The position numbers and the translations under genes are program-made. This document shows, piece by piece, positions 1 to 6,658 of a stretch of DNA of 18,786 nucleotides. The stretch covers positions 1 to 18,786 of the forward strand of contig QGUL01000003.1 of assembly GCA_003242425.1 (NCBI GenBank), written 5' to 3'. Source of the stretch: Pseudomonadota bacterium (GTDB taxonomy: Bacteria; Pseudomonadota; Gammaproteobacteria; Burkholderiales; SG8-39). Under the pieces are notes generated by a model, which was given only the letters and a program-made list of their open reading frames with translations, did no database searches and was not told the DNA's origin. How positions within the stretch are numbered: the first letter of the stretch is position 1; each line of letters begins with the position of its first letter.

Positions 1-1
1 G

Positions 2-1285
2 ACGGACGGTGTGAGCGGCAAGTTCACGAACGTCACGACGGATCTCGCGTTCCTGTCGCCGACGCTGAACTACGACGCGAACAGCGTCTATCTCACGCTG
101 ATCAAAGGCGGCAACTATTGCGACGTTGCGACGACCCGCAACCAACACGCGCTGTGCGGCGTGCTGGAAAACGCCGCCGGAGGCGCGACGGGCGATTTGC
201 AGACGGTGATCAGCACGCTCAACTCGCTGTCGGCGGCGCAGGCACGCGCAGCGTTCAATTCCATCGGCGGCGCTTCCATCGCACATCTGCGTCGTGCGGG
301 CGTCGCGTTTGTGAACGGCTTCGGCGATATGCTGAGTCGCCGACTCCACTCGATGGCCACCGCCGACGCGGCACGCGCGAACGGACCGATCATGCTGGCC
401 GCGGTGGATCGGCCTTCCGACATCGGCATGGCCGGCTACGGCATGTCCGGCCAACCGGCCGCGCGTCACGGCCTCTGGATGCGTGCACACGGCCTGTGGC
501 AGGACTACGACGGCGATCGCGACATGGCCGGCAGCAAGCTCTCCGGCGGCGCGCTGACCATCGGTGCCGACACGCGCCTGAAAAACGATTGGGTGGTCGG
601 CGTTTCGTTCTCCGCCGGCAGGACGAATCTGGAATTCGACGGCATCGACGACGACGGTTATGCACGCGGTCGCGCCATCGGCGCCTACGCCGGCTTTACC
701 AGCGGCGCTTGGACTTACCGAGGGCATCTGGCCTACGCCTGGTACGACAACCGCATGGAGCGCGAAGTCGTGGTGGGCGCATTGCGCAACACCGCGAAGT
801 CGGACTTCGACTCGCACTCCATCCTCGTGCACGGCGAGGCGAGCGTGGATCTGCCCATGGGCGGCTGGACGCTGCAACCCCTGTTCGGTGTGCAAGTGCT
901 GCATGCGCGCAGCGAAGGCTTCACCGAAAAAGGGGCGGGCGGGCTCAACCTGAAGGTCGATGCCGACAGCAGCACCTCGGTGCGCACGCTGATCGGCGCA
1001 AAGACGGTGCACGACTTCGGCAAGCTGCGCATCGAGCCGCGGCTGGTGTGGTCGCACGACTTCGGCGACATCAACGAGCCGGTCAAGGCGCGCCTCGCTG
1101 CGGCGCCGGCCGCGGGCAGCTTCCAGAGCTACGGGGCGGAGGTGAAGCGCGACTCGTTGATCGCGGGGCTCGGTGTGTCGGGCAAAGTGCGCAAGGGCGT
1201 GAGCCTGTTCGGTGACGTGCAGTTCAACTACAACTCGCGTCAGCACGGCGTCGCGGCCCTGGTGGGCCTGCGCTCGAGCTGGTAG
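2..1285 (+). CDS. Autotransporter C-terminal beta-barrel domain (5'-truncated by window edge)
   Basis: This is the C-terminal part of a type V (classical) autotransporter. The frame is open from base 2, so the start and passenger lie off the window. The first ~45 residues end in the 'SYDANSVYLTL'-type strand and NQ motif that close many autotransporter passengers. An alpha-helical linker with 'LSAAQARAAFNSIGGA' follows at about residues 70-90, counting from the Met at base 11. From about residue 150 to the end come alternating aromatic and polar strands typical of the 12-strand outer-membrane barrel, with 'GLWMRAHGLWQDYDGD' opening it and 'GLRSSW' closing it. The final residue is Trp rather than the more usual Phe, which still fits an aromatic C-terminus for BAM recognition. 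Two cysteines, about 12 residues apart just before the linker, are unusual for this family. The passenger function cannot be inferred. Confidence 0.93.
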   Translation, partial: TDGVSGKFTNVTTDLAFLSPTLNYDANSVYLTLIKGGNYCDVATTRNQHALCGVLENAAGGATGDLQTVISTLNSLSAAQARAAFNSIGGASIAHLRRAGVAFVNGFGDMLSRRLHSMATADAARANGPIMLAAVDRPSDIGMAGYGMSGQPAARHGLWMRAHGLWQDYDGDRDMAGSKLSGGALTIGADTRLKNDWVVGVSFSAGRTNLEFDGIDDDGYARGRAIGAYAGFTSGAWTYRGHLAYAWYDNRMEREVVVGALRNTAKSDFDSHSILVHGEASVDLPMGGWTLQPLFGVQVLHARSEGFTEKGAGGLNLKVDADSSTSVRTLIGAKTVHDFGKLRIEPRLVWSHDFGDINEPVKARLAAAPAAGSFQSYGAEVKRDSLIAGLGVSGKVRKGVSLFGDVQFNYNSRQHGVAALVGLRSSW

Positions 1286-1339
1286 CCGGTTTACCGGGGA
1301 GGCGGCGTGTAAAATCGCCGCTTCATCGAGGAGCCGCAC
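1286..1339 (+). promoter_or_regulatory. Short intergenic leader: possible -10 box, hairpin and RBS for the NIPSNAP gene
   Basis: A TAAAAT hexamer at 1310-1315 resembles a sigma-70 -10 box. I see no convincing -35 box at the right distance. The hexamer lies mostly in the loop of an inverted repeat, GCGGCG (1302-1307) and CGCCGC (1316-1321), which could instead help terminate the autotransporter transcript. A purine-rich GAGGAG near 1328-1333 is the likely ribosome binding site for the ATG at 1340. Confidence 0.35.
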
Positions 1340-1684
1340 ATGTACGTCGAAGAACGCATCTACACCCTGCATCCGGGCAAACTGCCCGCCTTTCTGAAGA
1401 TCTACGAGGAGAAGGGCTACGGGCCGCAGCGCGAAATCCTCGGCCCGCCGGTGGGCTGGTACACCGCCGAGATCGGCGAGCTGAACCAGGTCGTGCACCT
1501 GTGGGCCTATACCAGCCTGGACGATCGCGAGGAACGCCGCGCGCGTCTCTACGCCGACCCCCAGTTCAAGGAGTATCTGACGCAGATCTTCCCGCTGCTG
1601 GTGAAAATGGAGAACCGCATCCTCAAACCGGCCCCCTTCTTCGTCGAACCGCTGAAGAAAATGCTCGCGAGCTGGGAAGGCTGA
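1340..1684 (+). CDS. NIPSNAP family protein
   Basis: This is a 114-residue soluble protein of the NIPSNAP family, a ferredoxin-like alpha/beta barrel fold. Such proteins are often dimeric, and in bacteria their biochemical role is mostly unknown. The family pattern is clear: an N-terminal 'YVEERIYTLHPGKLPAFLKIYEEKG' strand-helix, a central 'GWYTAEIGELNQVVHLWAY' strand pair, and 'DDREERRARLYADPQFKEYL' near the C-terminus. Length is normal for a single-domain bacterial member. The ATG at 1340 has a GAGGAG sequence about 6 nt upstream. The stop codon overlaps the ATG of the next gene (TGATG), so the two are probably co-translated. Confidence 0.9.
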   Translation: MYVEERIYTLHPGKLPAFLKIYEEKGYGPQREILGPPVGWYTAEIGELNQVVHLWAYTSLDDREERRARLYADPQFKEYLTQIFPLLVKMENRILKPAPFFVEPLKKMLASWEG

Positions 1685-1893
1685 TGGGCCGCTGGCAGAG
1701 GAAGCTGATCGGGCTGATCGCGATCGCGCTCGGCATCTACTTCTTTCTCGACGCGATCAACACCCCCGGCGGGATGGGGCCTGTCTTCCGCGAGTGGACA
1801 GGCCTGTCCGATCACAGCGGGCGCCGGCAACAGGCGGCGCCCGAAGCGCCTGTCTCCGACATTCCCACGCCCGGCAATCCGCTGAACAAATGA
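1684..1893 (+). CDS. Small single-pass membrane protein, hypothetical
   Basis: This is a 69-residue protein I do not recognise. It has a short basic N-terminus (MGRWQRK), one hydrophobic segment at about residues 8-25 (LIGLIAIALGIYFFLDAI), and a hydrophilic Pro/Ala-rich tail. It is probably a single-pass inner membrane protein with the basic end in the cytoplasm. The start is chosen because its ATG overlaps the stop of the NIPSNAP gene (TGATG), a layout that supports translational coupling. The same frame stays open upstream, but only antiparallel to NIPSNAP coding sequence, so an earlier start is unlikely. A GC-rich hairpin follows directly after the stop. Confidence 0.65.
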   Translation: MGRWQRKLIGLIAIALGIYFFLDAINTPGGMGPVFREWTGLSDHSGRRQQAAPEAPVSDIPTPGNPLNK

Positions 1894-1894
1894 A

Positions 1895-1919
1895 CCGGCG
1901 GCGCTGCGTGCGCCGCCGG
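1895..1919 (+). terminator. GC-rich hairpin after the small membrane protein gene
   Basis: A perfect 10-bp inverted repeat, CCGGCGGCGC (1895-1904) and GCGCCGCCGG (1910-1919), surrounds a 5-nt loop one base after the upstream stop codon. It is placed as a transcription terminator would be, but no clean T-run follows (GATCGTTCC). It may therefore be a weak or Rho-assisted terminator, or an RNA-stabilising hairpin. Confidence 0.5.
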
Positions 1920-1966
1920 GATCGTTCCTTGCTGTGTTCAGGGCAACCTTTCAGTGAGGAACAACC

Positions 1967-2341
1967 ATGCAGAAGTCCACCATCCTTGTCGCGACCGCCT
2001 TTGCCGCTTTCGTTTTGACGGGCTGCGGCGACGACGATCGCGCTTCCGAGCAGATGAGCGCGCCCGCGACGAGTGCGCCCGAGACCACGACGTCGCCCGC
2101 GCCCAGCGCCGGTTCGCCGGGCGAGGCGTTCGGCGGCCGCATCGGCGCCGATCCCTCCGTGCCGCAGGCCTCGGATGTCGTCGCGCCCGCCAATCCGACC
2201 AACACCGCCCAGGAAACGACGGCAAATCCGCCCAATGACCTGAGTAAGAAAGAAGAGTCGGAGAACATGCCGCAGCCCGGCGCCGTGCACAGCTACAGCA
2301 CGCCCATCCGCGAGCAGAGCGACCAGACTTCCGGGAAGTAG
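1967..2341 (+). CDS. Small lipoprotein, hypothetical
   Basis: This is a 124-residue lipoprotein precursor. The N-terminus (MQKSTILVATAFAAFVLTGC) is a type II signal peptide with lipobox LTGC and acylated Cys20. Residue +2 is Gly, not Asp, so by the E. coli Lol rule the mature protein would go to the outer membrane. The mature part is low-complexity, rich in Ala, Pro, Ser, Thr and acidic residues, with no recognisable domain, and is probably unstructured. The start has a GAGGAAC ribosome site just upstream. GC-rich hairpins lie both before the gene and after its stop. Function is unknown. Confidence 0.75.
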   Translation: MQKSTILVATAFAAFVLTGCGDDDRASEQMSAPATSAPETTTSPAPSAGSPGEAFGGRIGADPSVPQASDVVAPANPTNTAQETTANPPNDLSKKEESENMPQPGAVHSYSTPIREQSDQTSGK

Positions 2342-2346
2342 CCGGA

Positions 2347-2368
2347 TGCGCCGCCGCATGGCGGCGCA
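2347..2368. terminator. Hairpin between convergent genes
   Basis: A perfect 9-bp inverted repeat, TGCGCCGCC (2347-2355) and GGCGGCGCA (2360-2368), has a GCAT loop. It sits between the lipoprotein stop (plus) and the stop of the minus-strand gene ending at 2371, so it could terminate transcription from both sides. Neither strand shows a T-run. Confidence 0.5.
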
Positions 2369-2370
2369 GA

Positions 2371-2715
2371 TCAGAACAGGCGGCAGACGACCCGCATGCC
2401 GGACGCGAGCAGCGCCGCGAACCATACGCCTGCGCCGCCCAGCACATAGAGCACACCCCACAGTGCTCGCCGTCCGGGCTCGAGCTGCGGTTCCAGAAGA
2501 AACGGCGCAGCGAACAGTACAACGCCTGCCGCAACGCCGGACCATACATAAGCGCTCAATCCCCATTCGCAGGATGCAGGCGTTGCAACAAAGGCGAATA
2601 CGCATAACGTCCCGCCGATAACGATTGCGACGACAAGCGAGCGCTTGGGCCAGCCGCCATCAATCCAGCCGCCGCAGCGCGTGGCACGGCTCGTCGAGAC
2701 AACCGTGCAGTTCAT
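2371..2715 (-). CDS. Small multi-pass membrane protein, hypothetical
   Basis: This is a 114-residue protein with about three hydrophobic segments (roughly residues 27-48, 54-75 and 88-107), so probably an inner-membrane protein. I do not recognise the family. The start is uncertain. The ATG at 2715 lies inside the upstream DUF7661-like gene and overlaps it by 56 bp in another frame; a GAGG about 9 nt upstream could serve it. No ATG, GTG or TTG occurs in frame between there and the first membrane segment. A start after the upstream stop would need a rare codon such as ATT in 'TGGATTGAT'. The gene probably belongs to a transcription unit with the upstream small gene. Confidence 0.55.
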   Translation of the reverse strand: MNCTVVSTSRATRCGGWIDGGWPKRSLVVAIVIGGTLCVFAFVATPASCEWGLSAYVWSGVAAGVVLFAAPFLLEPQLEPGRRALWGVLYVLGGAGVWFAALLASGMRVVCRLF

Positions 2716-2845
2716 CCTCGCCGACCTCGGGCGGAATCGACACGTCATTCGTCGGCGTGCGCAGCCCCGTGCCGCAACGGTATACGCGCCAGCGCCCGTT
2801 TTCGCGCGACACCTCGATGACGTAATGGCCGTAGTCGAAGCGCAT
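2660..2845 (-). CDS. DUF7661-like small protein
   Basis: This is a 61-residue soluble protein. Its pattern matches what I recall of DUF7661: an N-terminal 'YGHYVIEVSRENGRWRVYR' beta-hairpin, a central 'DVSIPPEVGEDELHGCLDEPCHA' strand-helix, and a final 'RRLD'. The role of this family is unknown. The ATG at 2845 has GGAAAA just upstream, a weak ribosome site. The 3' end overlaps the following small membrane protein gene by 56 bp. The family assignment is from memory and should be treated as moderate. Confidence 0.6.
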   Translation of the reverse strand: MRFDYGHYVIEVSRENGRWRVYRCGTGLRTPTNDVSIPPEVGEDELHGCLDEPCHALRRLD

Positions 2846-2899
2846 TTTTCCAGGATGCCAGTCGCGATTACTGGTAAAGAAACGCCGGTGCGACCTGCG

Positions 2900-3376
2900 C
2901 TAGATGAATCCGATCCAGCGCCCCGCGATGAGGATGGCCAGCCACAGCAGCGCTGACAGCGCGGCAACGGTTCGCACCTTTGCGCTCACAGGCCCGCCGG
3001 CAAGCGCGGTGCGGTAGTCGCCGCCCGAGTGTTGGAACGCGACGTTGACGAAGGCCAGCGCGAGGAGCACGAGTTTGGCGAGGAAGGCGGCGTTGCCGGC
3101 GTATTCGAGCGGTTTCACCGTGAAGAGCCACAGGCCGGTGGCGATCGCGAGCGCCGCGCCGAACGTGGCGGTCCGGTCAAGAATGGGTGCGATGGTGCCG
3201 AGCGGCACGCCGCGCATGAAGCCTATCAGGCGCAGATCGAGAGGCAGGATGGCGCCGAGCAGCAAGCCGATTCCGAGGATGTGCGCGGCGTTGACGAAGA
3301 GATAGGCGCGCCACGATTCCTGCAGCCAGAGCGCGCCCGGCCAACCGCCCAGCCATAGCAGGAACGTCTCCGTCAT
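2900..3376 (-). CDS. DUF6644-like four-helix membrane protein
   Basis: This is a 158-residue integral membrane protein with about four hydrophobic helices (roughly residues 24-50, 70-87, 98-113 and 135-152). It resembles the DUF6644 family: an amphipathic 'WLQESWRAYLFVNAAHILGIGLLLGAILPLDLRLIGF' start, 'AALAIATGLWLF' in the second helix and 'NAAFLAKLVLLALAFVNVAFQH' in the third. His32 in helix 1 and His116 at the end of helix 3 are candidate cofactor or metal ligands (inference). The start is the ATG at 3376, which overlaps the stop of the DUF6152-like gene by four bases (ATGA), so the two are translationally coupled. In my recollection these two families often occur side by side, which supports a common function. 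Confidence 0.75.
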   Translation of the reverse strand: MTETFLLWLGGWPGALWLQESWRAYLFVNAAHILGIGLLLGAILPLDLRLIGFMRGVPLGTIAPILDRTATFGAALAIATGLWLFTVKPLEYAGNAAFLAKLVLLALAFVNVAFQHSGGDYRTALAGGPVSAKVRTVAALSALLWLAILIAGRWIGFI

Positions 3377-3786
3377 TCCCGGATCCGCTCCGGATACATG
3401 TCGTAGTGCTTGCCGTCGATGGTGATGCGTACGGCTTTCATGTGCGGCTTGTTCGGCTCCTTGGTGCGGTTGCCGAGCACGGTCACACGGTCGCCGGGCT
3501 TGGCCGTATCGCCGCGAAAGCCCGAGCGTTCCGTCTGATACGGATTCCCGAGATCGACCTGCCACACGCGTCCGTCCGCAGCCTTCACGCGCAGGGTCGG
3601 ATGGGGCGGCGCCATCGATACGGATTCGATGGTGCCTTCGAGCGTGGACTGTTCCTCCTCCGCCCAGGACCAGCCGTGGTGGGCGAAGGCACCGCCGCTC
3701 CAGAACGCGACTGCCGCGCCGCAAAGCAAGGCGAGCCTTCGCCAACGGCGCAGGTTCGTGTCCGGGCTTTCATTCAAAGCGTCCAT
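3373..3786 (-). CDS. DUF6152-like exported protein
   Basis: This is a 137-residue protein with a cytoplasmic basic start (NLRRWRR), a hydrophobic segment at about residues 18-34, and a likely signal-peptidase site after GAFA (Ala35). The mature protein would begin His36-His37-Gly. The rest resembles DUF6152: 'STLEGTIESVSMAPPHPTLRVKAADGRVWQVDL', 'GFRGDTAKPGDRVTVLGNRT' and a closing 'VRITIDGKHYDMYPERI', consistent with a small beta-barrel in the periplasm. AAAGGAG precedes the ATG. The gene is the first of an overlapping pair with the DUF6644-like membrane protein. A metal-binding role is possible but not shown. Confidence 0.75.
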   Translation of the reverse strand: MDALNESPDTNLRRWRRLALLCGAAVAFWSGGAFAHHGWSWAEEEQSTLEGTIESVSMAPPHPTLRVKAADGRVWQVDLGNPYQTERSGFRGDTAKPGDRVTVLGNRTKEPNKPHMKAVRITIDGKHYDMYPERIRE

Positions 3787-3878
3787 GGTGCGCTCCTTTC
3801 CGACCGACGAATGTCGGAGGTTGAGACCGAAGTGCCGCGTTCCCGGTTCCGGTGTCCGTCGGGCATGCTGCGTCGCAT

Positions 3879-4298
3879 TCAGGCCGGGAGCTTGCCGCCG
3901 TTGCGGATGATGTCCACCAGCGCTTTCAGCGCATCGGTGGCGGTGAAGATGCCCATCAGGCGGCCGTCCTCGTCGTTGACGAGGACGCTGCCGACCTTCT
4001 TTTCGGCCATGAGCTCCACCGCTTCATCCAGCGTCGCGCTTGCCTTCACCGCCACGGGATCGGGCGTCATGAGGTCGCCCGCGGTCATCTGGAATTTCTC
4101 CGCCACGCTCATGCCGGCGATCAGGCGCACATCCCGGTCGCTGATGATGCCCACGGCCACGCCGTCGCGGACGACGGGCAGGTGACGGATGCTGTGCCGC
4201 TCCATCAGACGCTGCAGCTCGTCGATGTTCATGTTCTCTTTGGCGGCGACCACATCGGTGGTGGTGAATCGGGTCACAGGCACTCGGATGGGCTGCAT
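3879..4298 (-). CDS. CBS-domain pair protein
   Basis: This is a 139-residue stand-alone CBS (Bateman) module with CBS1 at about residues 7-65 and CBS2 at about 72-135. Characteristic pieces are 'IRHLPVVRDGVAVGIISDRDV' and 'VGSVLVNDEDGRLMGIFTATDAL'. Such proteins bind adenosyl nucleotides and act as energy or redox sensors, often controlling a partner enzyme; the partner here is unknown. The ATG at 4298 is preceded by AAAGGAGC at good spacing. The upstream 96-bp gap to the SMP-30-like gene may hold its own promoter. No DNA-binding or channel domain is fused. Confidence 0.92.
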   Translation of the reverse strand: MQPIRVPVTRFTTTDVVAAKENMNIDELQRLMERHSIRHLPVVRDGVAVGIISDRDVRLIAGMSVAEKFQMTAGDLMTPDPVAVKASATLDEAVELMAEKKVGSVLVNDEDGRLMGIFTATDALKALVDIIRNGGKLPA

Positions 4299-4394
4299 GC
4301 AAAAGCTCCTTTTGGAATTCTTATGAGGCTTTTAGGGCGGACGATAGATGGTTTTGCCGGCTTCGCCAACTGTGGCGCGCCGCCGGTTGCAGGG

Positions 4395-5285
4395 TCAGAA
4401 CGAATCCGGGCCGATGGCGGCGGTGCGTTCCGGCAGGCCTGCGACATCGACTTCGACGGCGACGAGCGTGCCGGCCGCCGGACACTGGGCCAGTTGCTCG
4501 GGTTTGCGGCCCGTACGCAGGTTCGCGACGTACAGCGTGCGCAGGTCGTCACCGCCGAAACAGGGGCAGGTGGGCCAGCGCACCGGCAGTTCCACCGTCT
4601 GCAGCAGCCGGCCTTGCGGGTCGAAGCGACCGATGCGGCCGCTGTCGATCAACGCGAGCCAGTAGCAGCCTTCGCTGTCGACGGCCGCGCCGTCCGGACG
4701 GCCGTCGATGTTCGCGGCCTGCAAATCGATGTAGAGCCGCCGCTCGGACGGATGACCTTGTGCGTCGAGGTCGAACGCCCACACCTTGCGCGCCGGCGTG
4801 TCGGCGCAATAGCCCGTGCGTCCGTCCGGGCTGAACGCCAGGCCGTTCGCGGTCGTGACGCCGTCGAAGACGCGCTGCAGCGTCCCGTCGGTGTCGAGAC
4901 GGTAGAACGCGGCTTCCGCGCGGTCGCGCGGCTCGTAGATGCTGCCGATCCAGAAACGACCCTGCGCGTCGCAGCGTCCGTCGTTGAAACGCGTGCGGTC
5001 CGGGTTGTAGGGCGGATCAGCCACGTGCGTGAGCGTCCCGGTCGCGGTGTCGAAGCGGAAGATGCCGGTGCGCAGCGCGACCAGCAGGCCGCCGCCTTCG
5101 CAGAGCGCCAGCGCGCCCGGCTCGCTCGGCAGCGGCCAGCGCTTGACCGCGTCCCTGTCCGGCGTATAGCGCAGCAGCTCGCGCGCGGGAATGTCGATGA
5201 GGTAGAGGCATCGCTCGGCGTGCGACCACACCGGGCTTTCCAGCGTTTCGCCGGTGACGGAAGGGATCAGGCGTGCCTGGGTCAT
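4395..5285 (-). CDS. SMP-30/gluconolactonase family hydrolase
   Basis: This is a 296-residue six-bladed beta-propeller of the SMP-30/gluconolactonase/LRE family, which hydrolyses sugar lactones using one divalent metal. The expected ligands can be placed: Glu16 in 'ESPVW', Asn101 in 'RFNDGRCD', Asn147 in 'ANGLAFSPDG' and Asp198 in 'RPDGAAVD'. There is no signal peptide, so it is probably cytoplasmic. The start is the ATG at 5285, which has AGGAG just upstream; an earlier in-frame ATG at 5336 would add only a basic, low-complexity stretch. The substrate cannot be told from the sequence, and no sugar-catabolism genes lie nearby. Confidence 0.92.
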   Translation of the reverse strand: MTQARLIPSVTGETLESPVWSHAERCLYLIDIPARELLRYTPDRDAVKRWPLPSEPGALALCEGGGLLVALRTGIFRFDTATGTLTHVADPPYNPDRTRFNDGRCDAQGRFWIGSIYEPRDRAEAAFYRLDTDGTLQRVFDGVTTANGLAFSPDGRTGYCADTPARKVWAFDLDAQGHPSERRLYIDLQAANIDGRPDGAAVDSEGCYWLALIDSGRIGRFDPQGRLLQTVELPVRWPTCPCFGGDDLRTLYVANLRTGRKPEQLAQCPAAGTLVAVEVDVAGLPERTAAIGPDSF

Positions 5286-5360
5286 ATGCGGCGCTCCTGC
5301 CGACGACGAGCGTGATCGACCACCGCATCGTAGCAAAGCCGTACGCCTTTTGCGGCGTGC

Positions 5361-5978
5361 TCAGGCTTTTTTCACGACCGGCAGATGAAGCCCCCAGCGG
5401 ATAGCCACGAGGCGCAGCGTCACGACGACGATCATTCCGATCCAGAACGCCGATGTGCGCGGCATGCCGAGGGCCTGCAAAGCCAGATACGCGCAGACGC
5501 CTGCGATGGCGGCCGTGGCATAGATCTCGCGCCGCAAGATGAGCGGGATCTGCGCCGTAATCACGTCGCGCAGGACACCGCCCGTCACACCGGTCATGGT
5601 ACCCATCAATACGACGATCAAAGGCGGGCATTGCGCGGCTTCCGCCAATTGTGCGCCGCTCAACGCGAAGAGCCCTAGTCCGAAGGCGTCTGCGACCAGC
5701 AGCGTCATACCGGGCGCCGGCCTTGCGCGCAGATAGGCGACGGTCAGCAGCGCCGAGACGAGGATCACCACCACATAGGTCGGATCGACGATCCAGAAAA
5801 TGGGATGGCGGTCCAGCAGCACGTCGCGCAGCGTACCGCCGCCGATGGCGGTGATGGCGGCCACCACCATGATGCCGAGCAGGTCCAGATCCCGGTCGCG
5901 CGCGGCGAGCACGCCGCTCGCCGCGAATACGGCGACGCCGGCCAGATCGAAGTAATAAGGCAGCGTATGGGGAGGCAT
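5361..5978 (-). CDS. TRIC family cation channel (UPF0126/YicG-like membrane protein)
   Basis: This is a 205-residue membrane protein with about seven hydrophobic helices built as two related three-helix halves plus a final helix. Each half carries the family glycine motif: 'AIGGGTLRDVLL' (about residues 44-55) and 'GVTGGVLRDVI' (about 130-140). These kink the pore helices in prokaryotic TRIC homologues, which form trimeric K+-permeable channels. Length is typical. The ATG at 5978 has only a weak GGAA upstream. No functional partner is evident among the neighbours. Confidence 0.93.
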   Translation of the reverse strand: MPPHTLPYYFDLAGVAVFAASGVLAARDRDLDLLGIMVVAAITAIGGGTLRDVLLDRHPIFWIVDPTYVVVILVSALLTVAYLRARPAPGMTLLVADAFGLGLFALSGAQLAEAAQCPPLIVVLMGTMTGVTGGVLRDVITAQIPLILRREIYATAAIAGVCAYLALQALGMPRTSAFWIGMIVVVTLRLVAIRWGLHLPVVKKA

Positions 5979-6079
5979 TTCCGGGGCCTGTCCAGTTGTC
6001 TAGAGCCGATCCCAAGCGGGCGCAGCGGGCGCCGGCCGGCAATATACGCCTTTGCGGCCGGAACGAGTCGCCCCCGGAC

Positions 6080-6550
6080 TCAATGGTTCATCGGATCCGT
6101 GCGGGAAGTCCGCTGCCCGAGCTGCTGGGCGAGCCCGATGAGAATGCCTTCCGGTCCGCGGATGTAGCACAGCCGGTACATGTCTTCGTACCGCGCCACT
6201 TCGCCGACCAGTGTTGCGCCGTGTTTGCCGAGACGGCGCAGCGTATCGTCGATGTCGTCCACGGCGAACATGACGCGCAGATAACCGAGCGCGTTCACGG
6301 GCGCGGTGCGATGATCCGCAACCGCTGCGGGCGCGAGGAAACGCGACAGCTCCATGCGCGCATCACTGTCCGGAGTGCGCATCATCGCGATTTCGACTTG
6401 CATGCCCTGCAATCCGGTGACGCGGTCCGCCCAGTCTCCTTCCACCAGCGCGCGACCTTCGAGCACGAGGCCGAGCTCGGTGAAGAACGCGACGGCGGCA
6501 TCGAGGTTCTCGACCACGATTCCTACATTGTCCATACGCTTGACGGTCAT
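6080..6550 (-). CDS. VOC/glyoxalase-fold protein, probably not a classical metalloenzyme
   Basis: This is a 156-residue vicinal-oxygen-chelate fold protein with two beta-alpha-beta-beta-beta modules: 'MDNVGIVVENLDAAVAFFTELG' opens the first and 'GYLRVMFAVDDIDDTLRRL' the second. Comparing the usual metal positions, Asn8 replaces His, Glu67 is kept, Arg92 replaces His and Gly139 replaces the final Glu. Canonical metal binding is therefore doubtful. I recall many bacterial VOC proteins sharing the same 'VNALGYLRVMF' and 'YIRGPEGILIGLAQ' pattern, so this looks like a subfamily trait rather than decay. AAGGAAC lies upstream of the ATG at 6550; a start nine codons earlier is also possible. Confidence 0.88.
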   Translation of the reverse strand: MTVKRMDNVGIVVENLDAAVAFFTELGLVLEGRALVEGDWADRVTGLQGMQVEIAMMRTPDSDARMELSRFLAPAAVADHRTAPVNALGYLRVMFAVDDIDDTLRRLGKHGATLVGEVARYEDMYRLCYIRGPEGILIGLAQQLGQRTSRTDPMNH

Positions 6551-6658
6551 GAATTGTTCCTTGTCGGCAGCCACCAAGCGTCGTGCGAGGCGGACAAGGC
6601 TAGGGGATCGCTCGGCGGGCTATACGGCGCGGTTGCGCATATCCGCGCATCGTAGGGC

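Noticed and set aside
118..1215. Arg-rich 365-codon plus-strand frame inside the autotransporter
   Set aside because: It is a +1-type shadow of the beta-barrel reading frame, and its very high Arg content is typical of GC-rich off-frames.
3852..5315. Long plus-strand open frame (487 codons) opposite the CBS and SMP-30-like genes
   Set aside because: It spans two well-supported minus-strand genes and their gap, and shows no recognisable motif; it is a shadow frame.
6634..6649. TGCGC / GCGCA inverted repeat as terminator after the GNAT gene
   Set aside because: A five-base stem with no T-run is expected by chance in GC-rich DNA.
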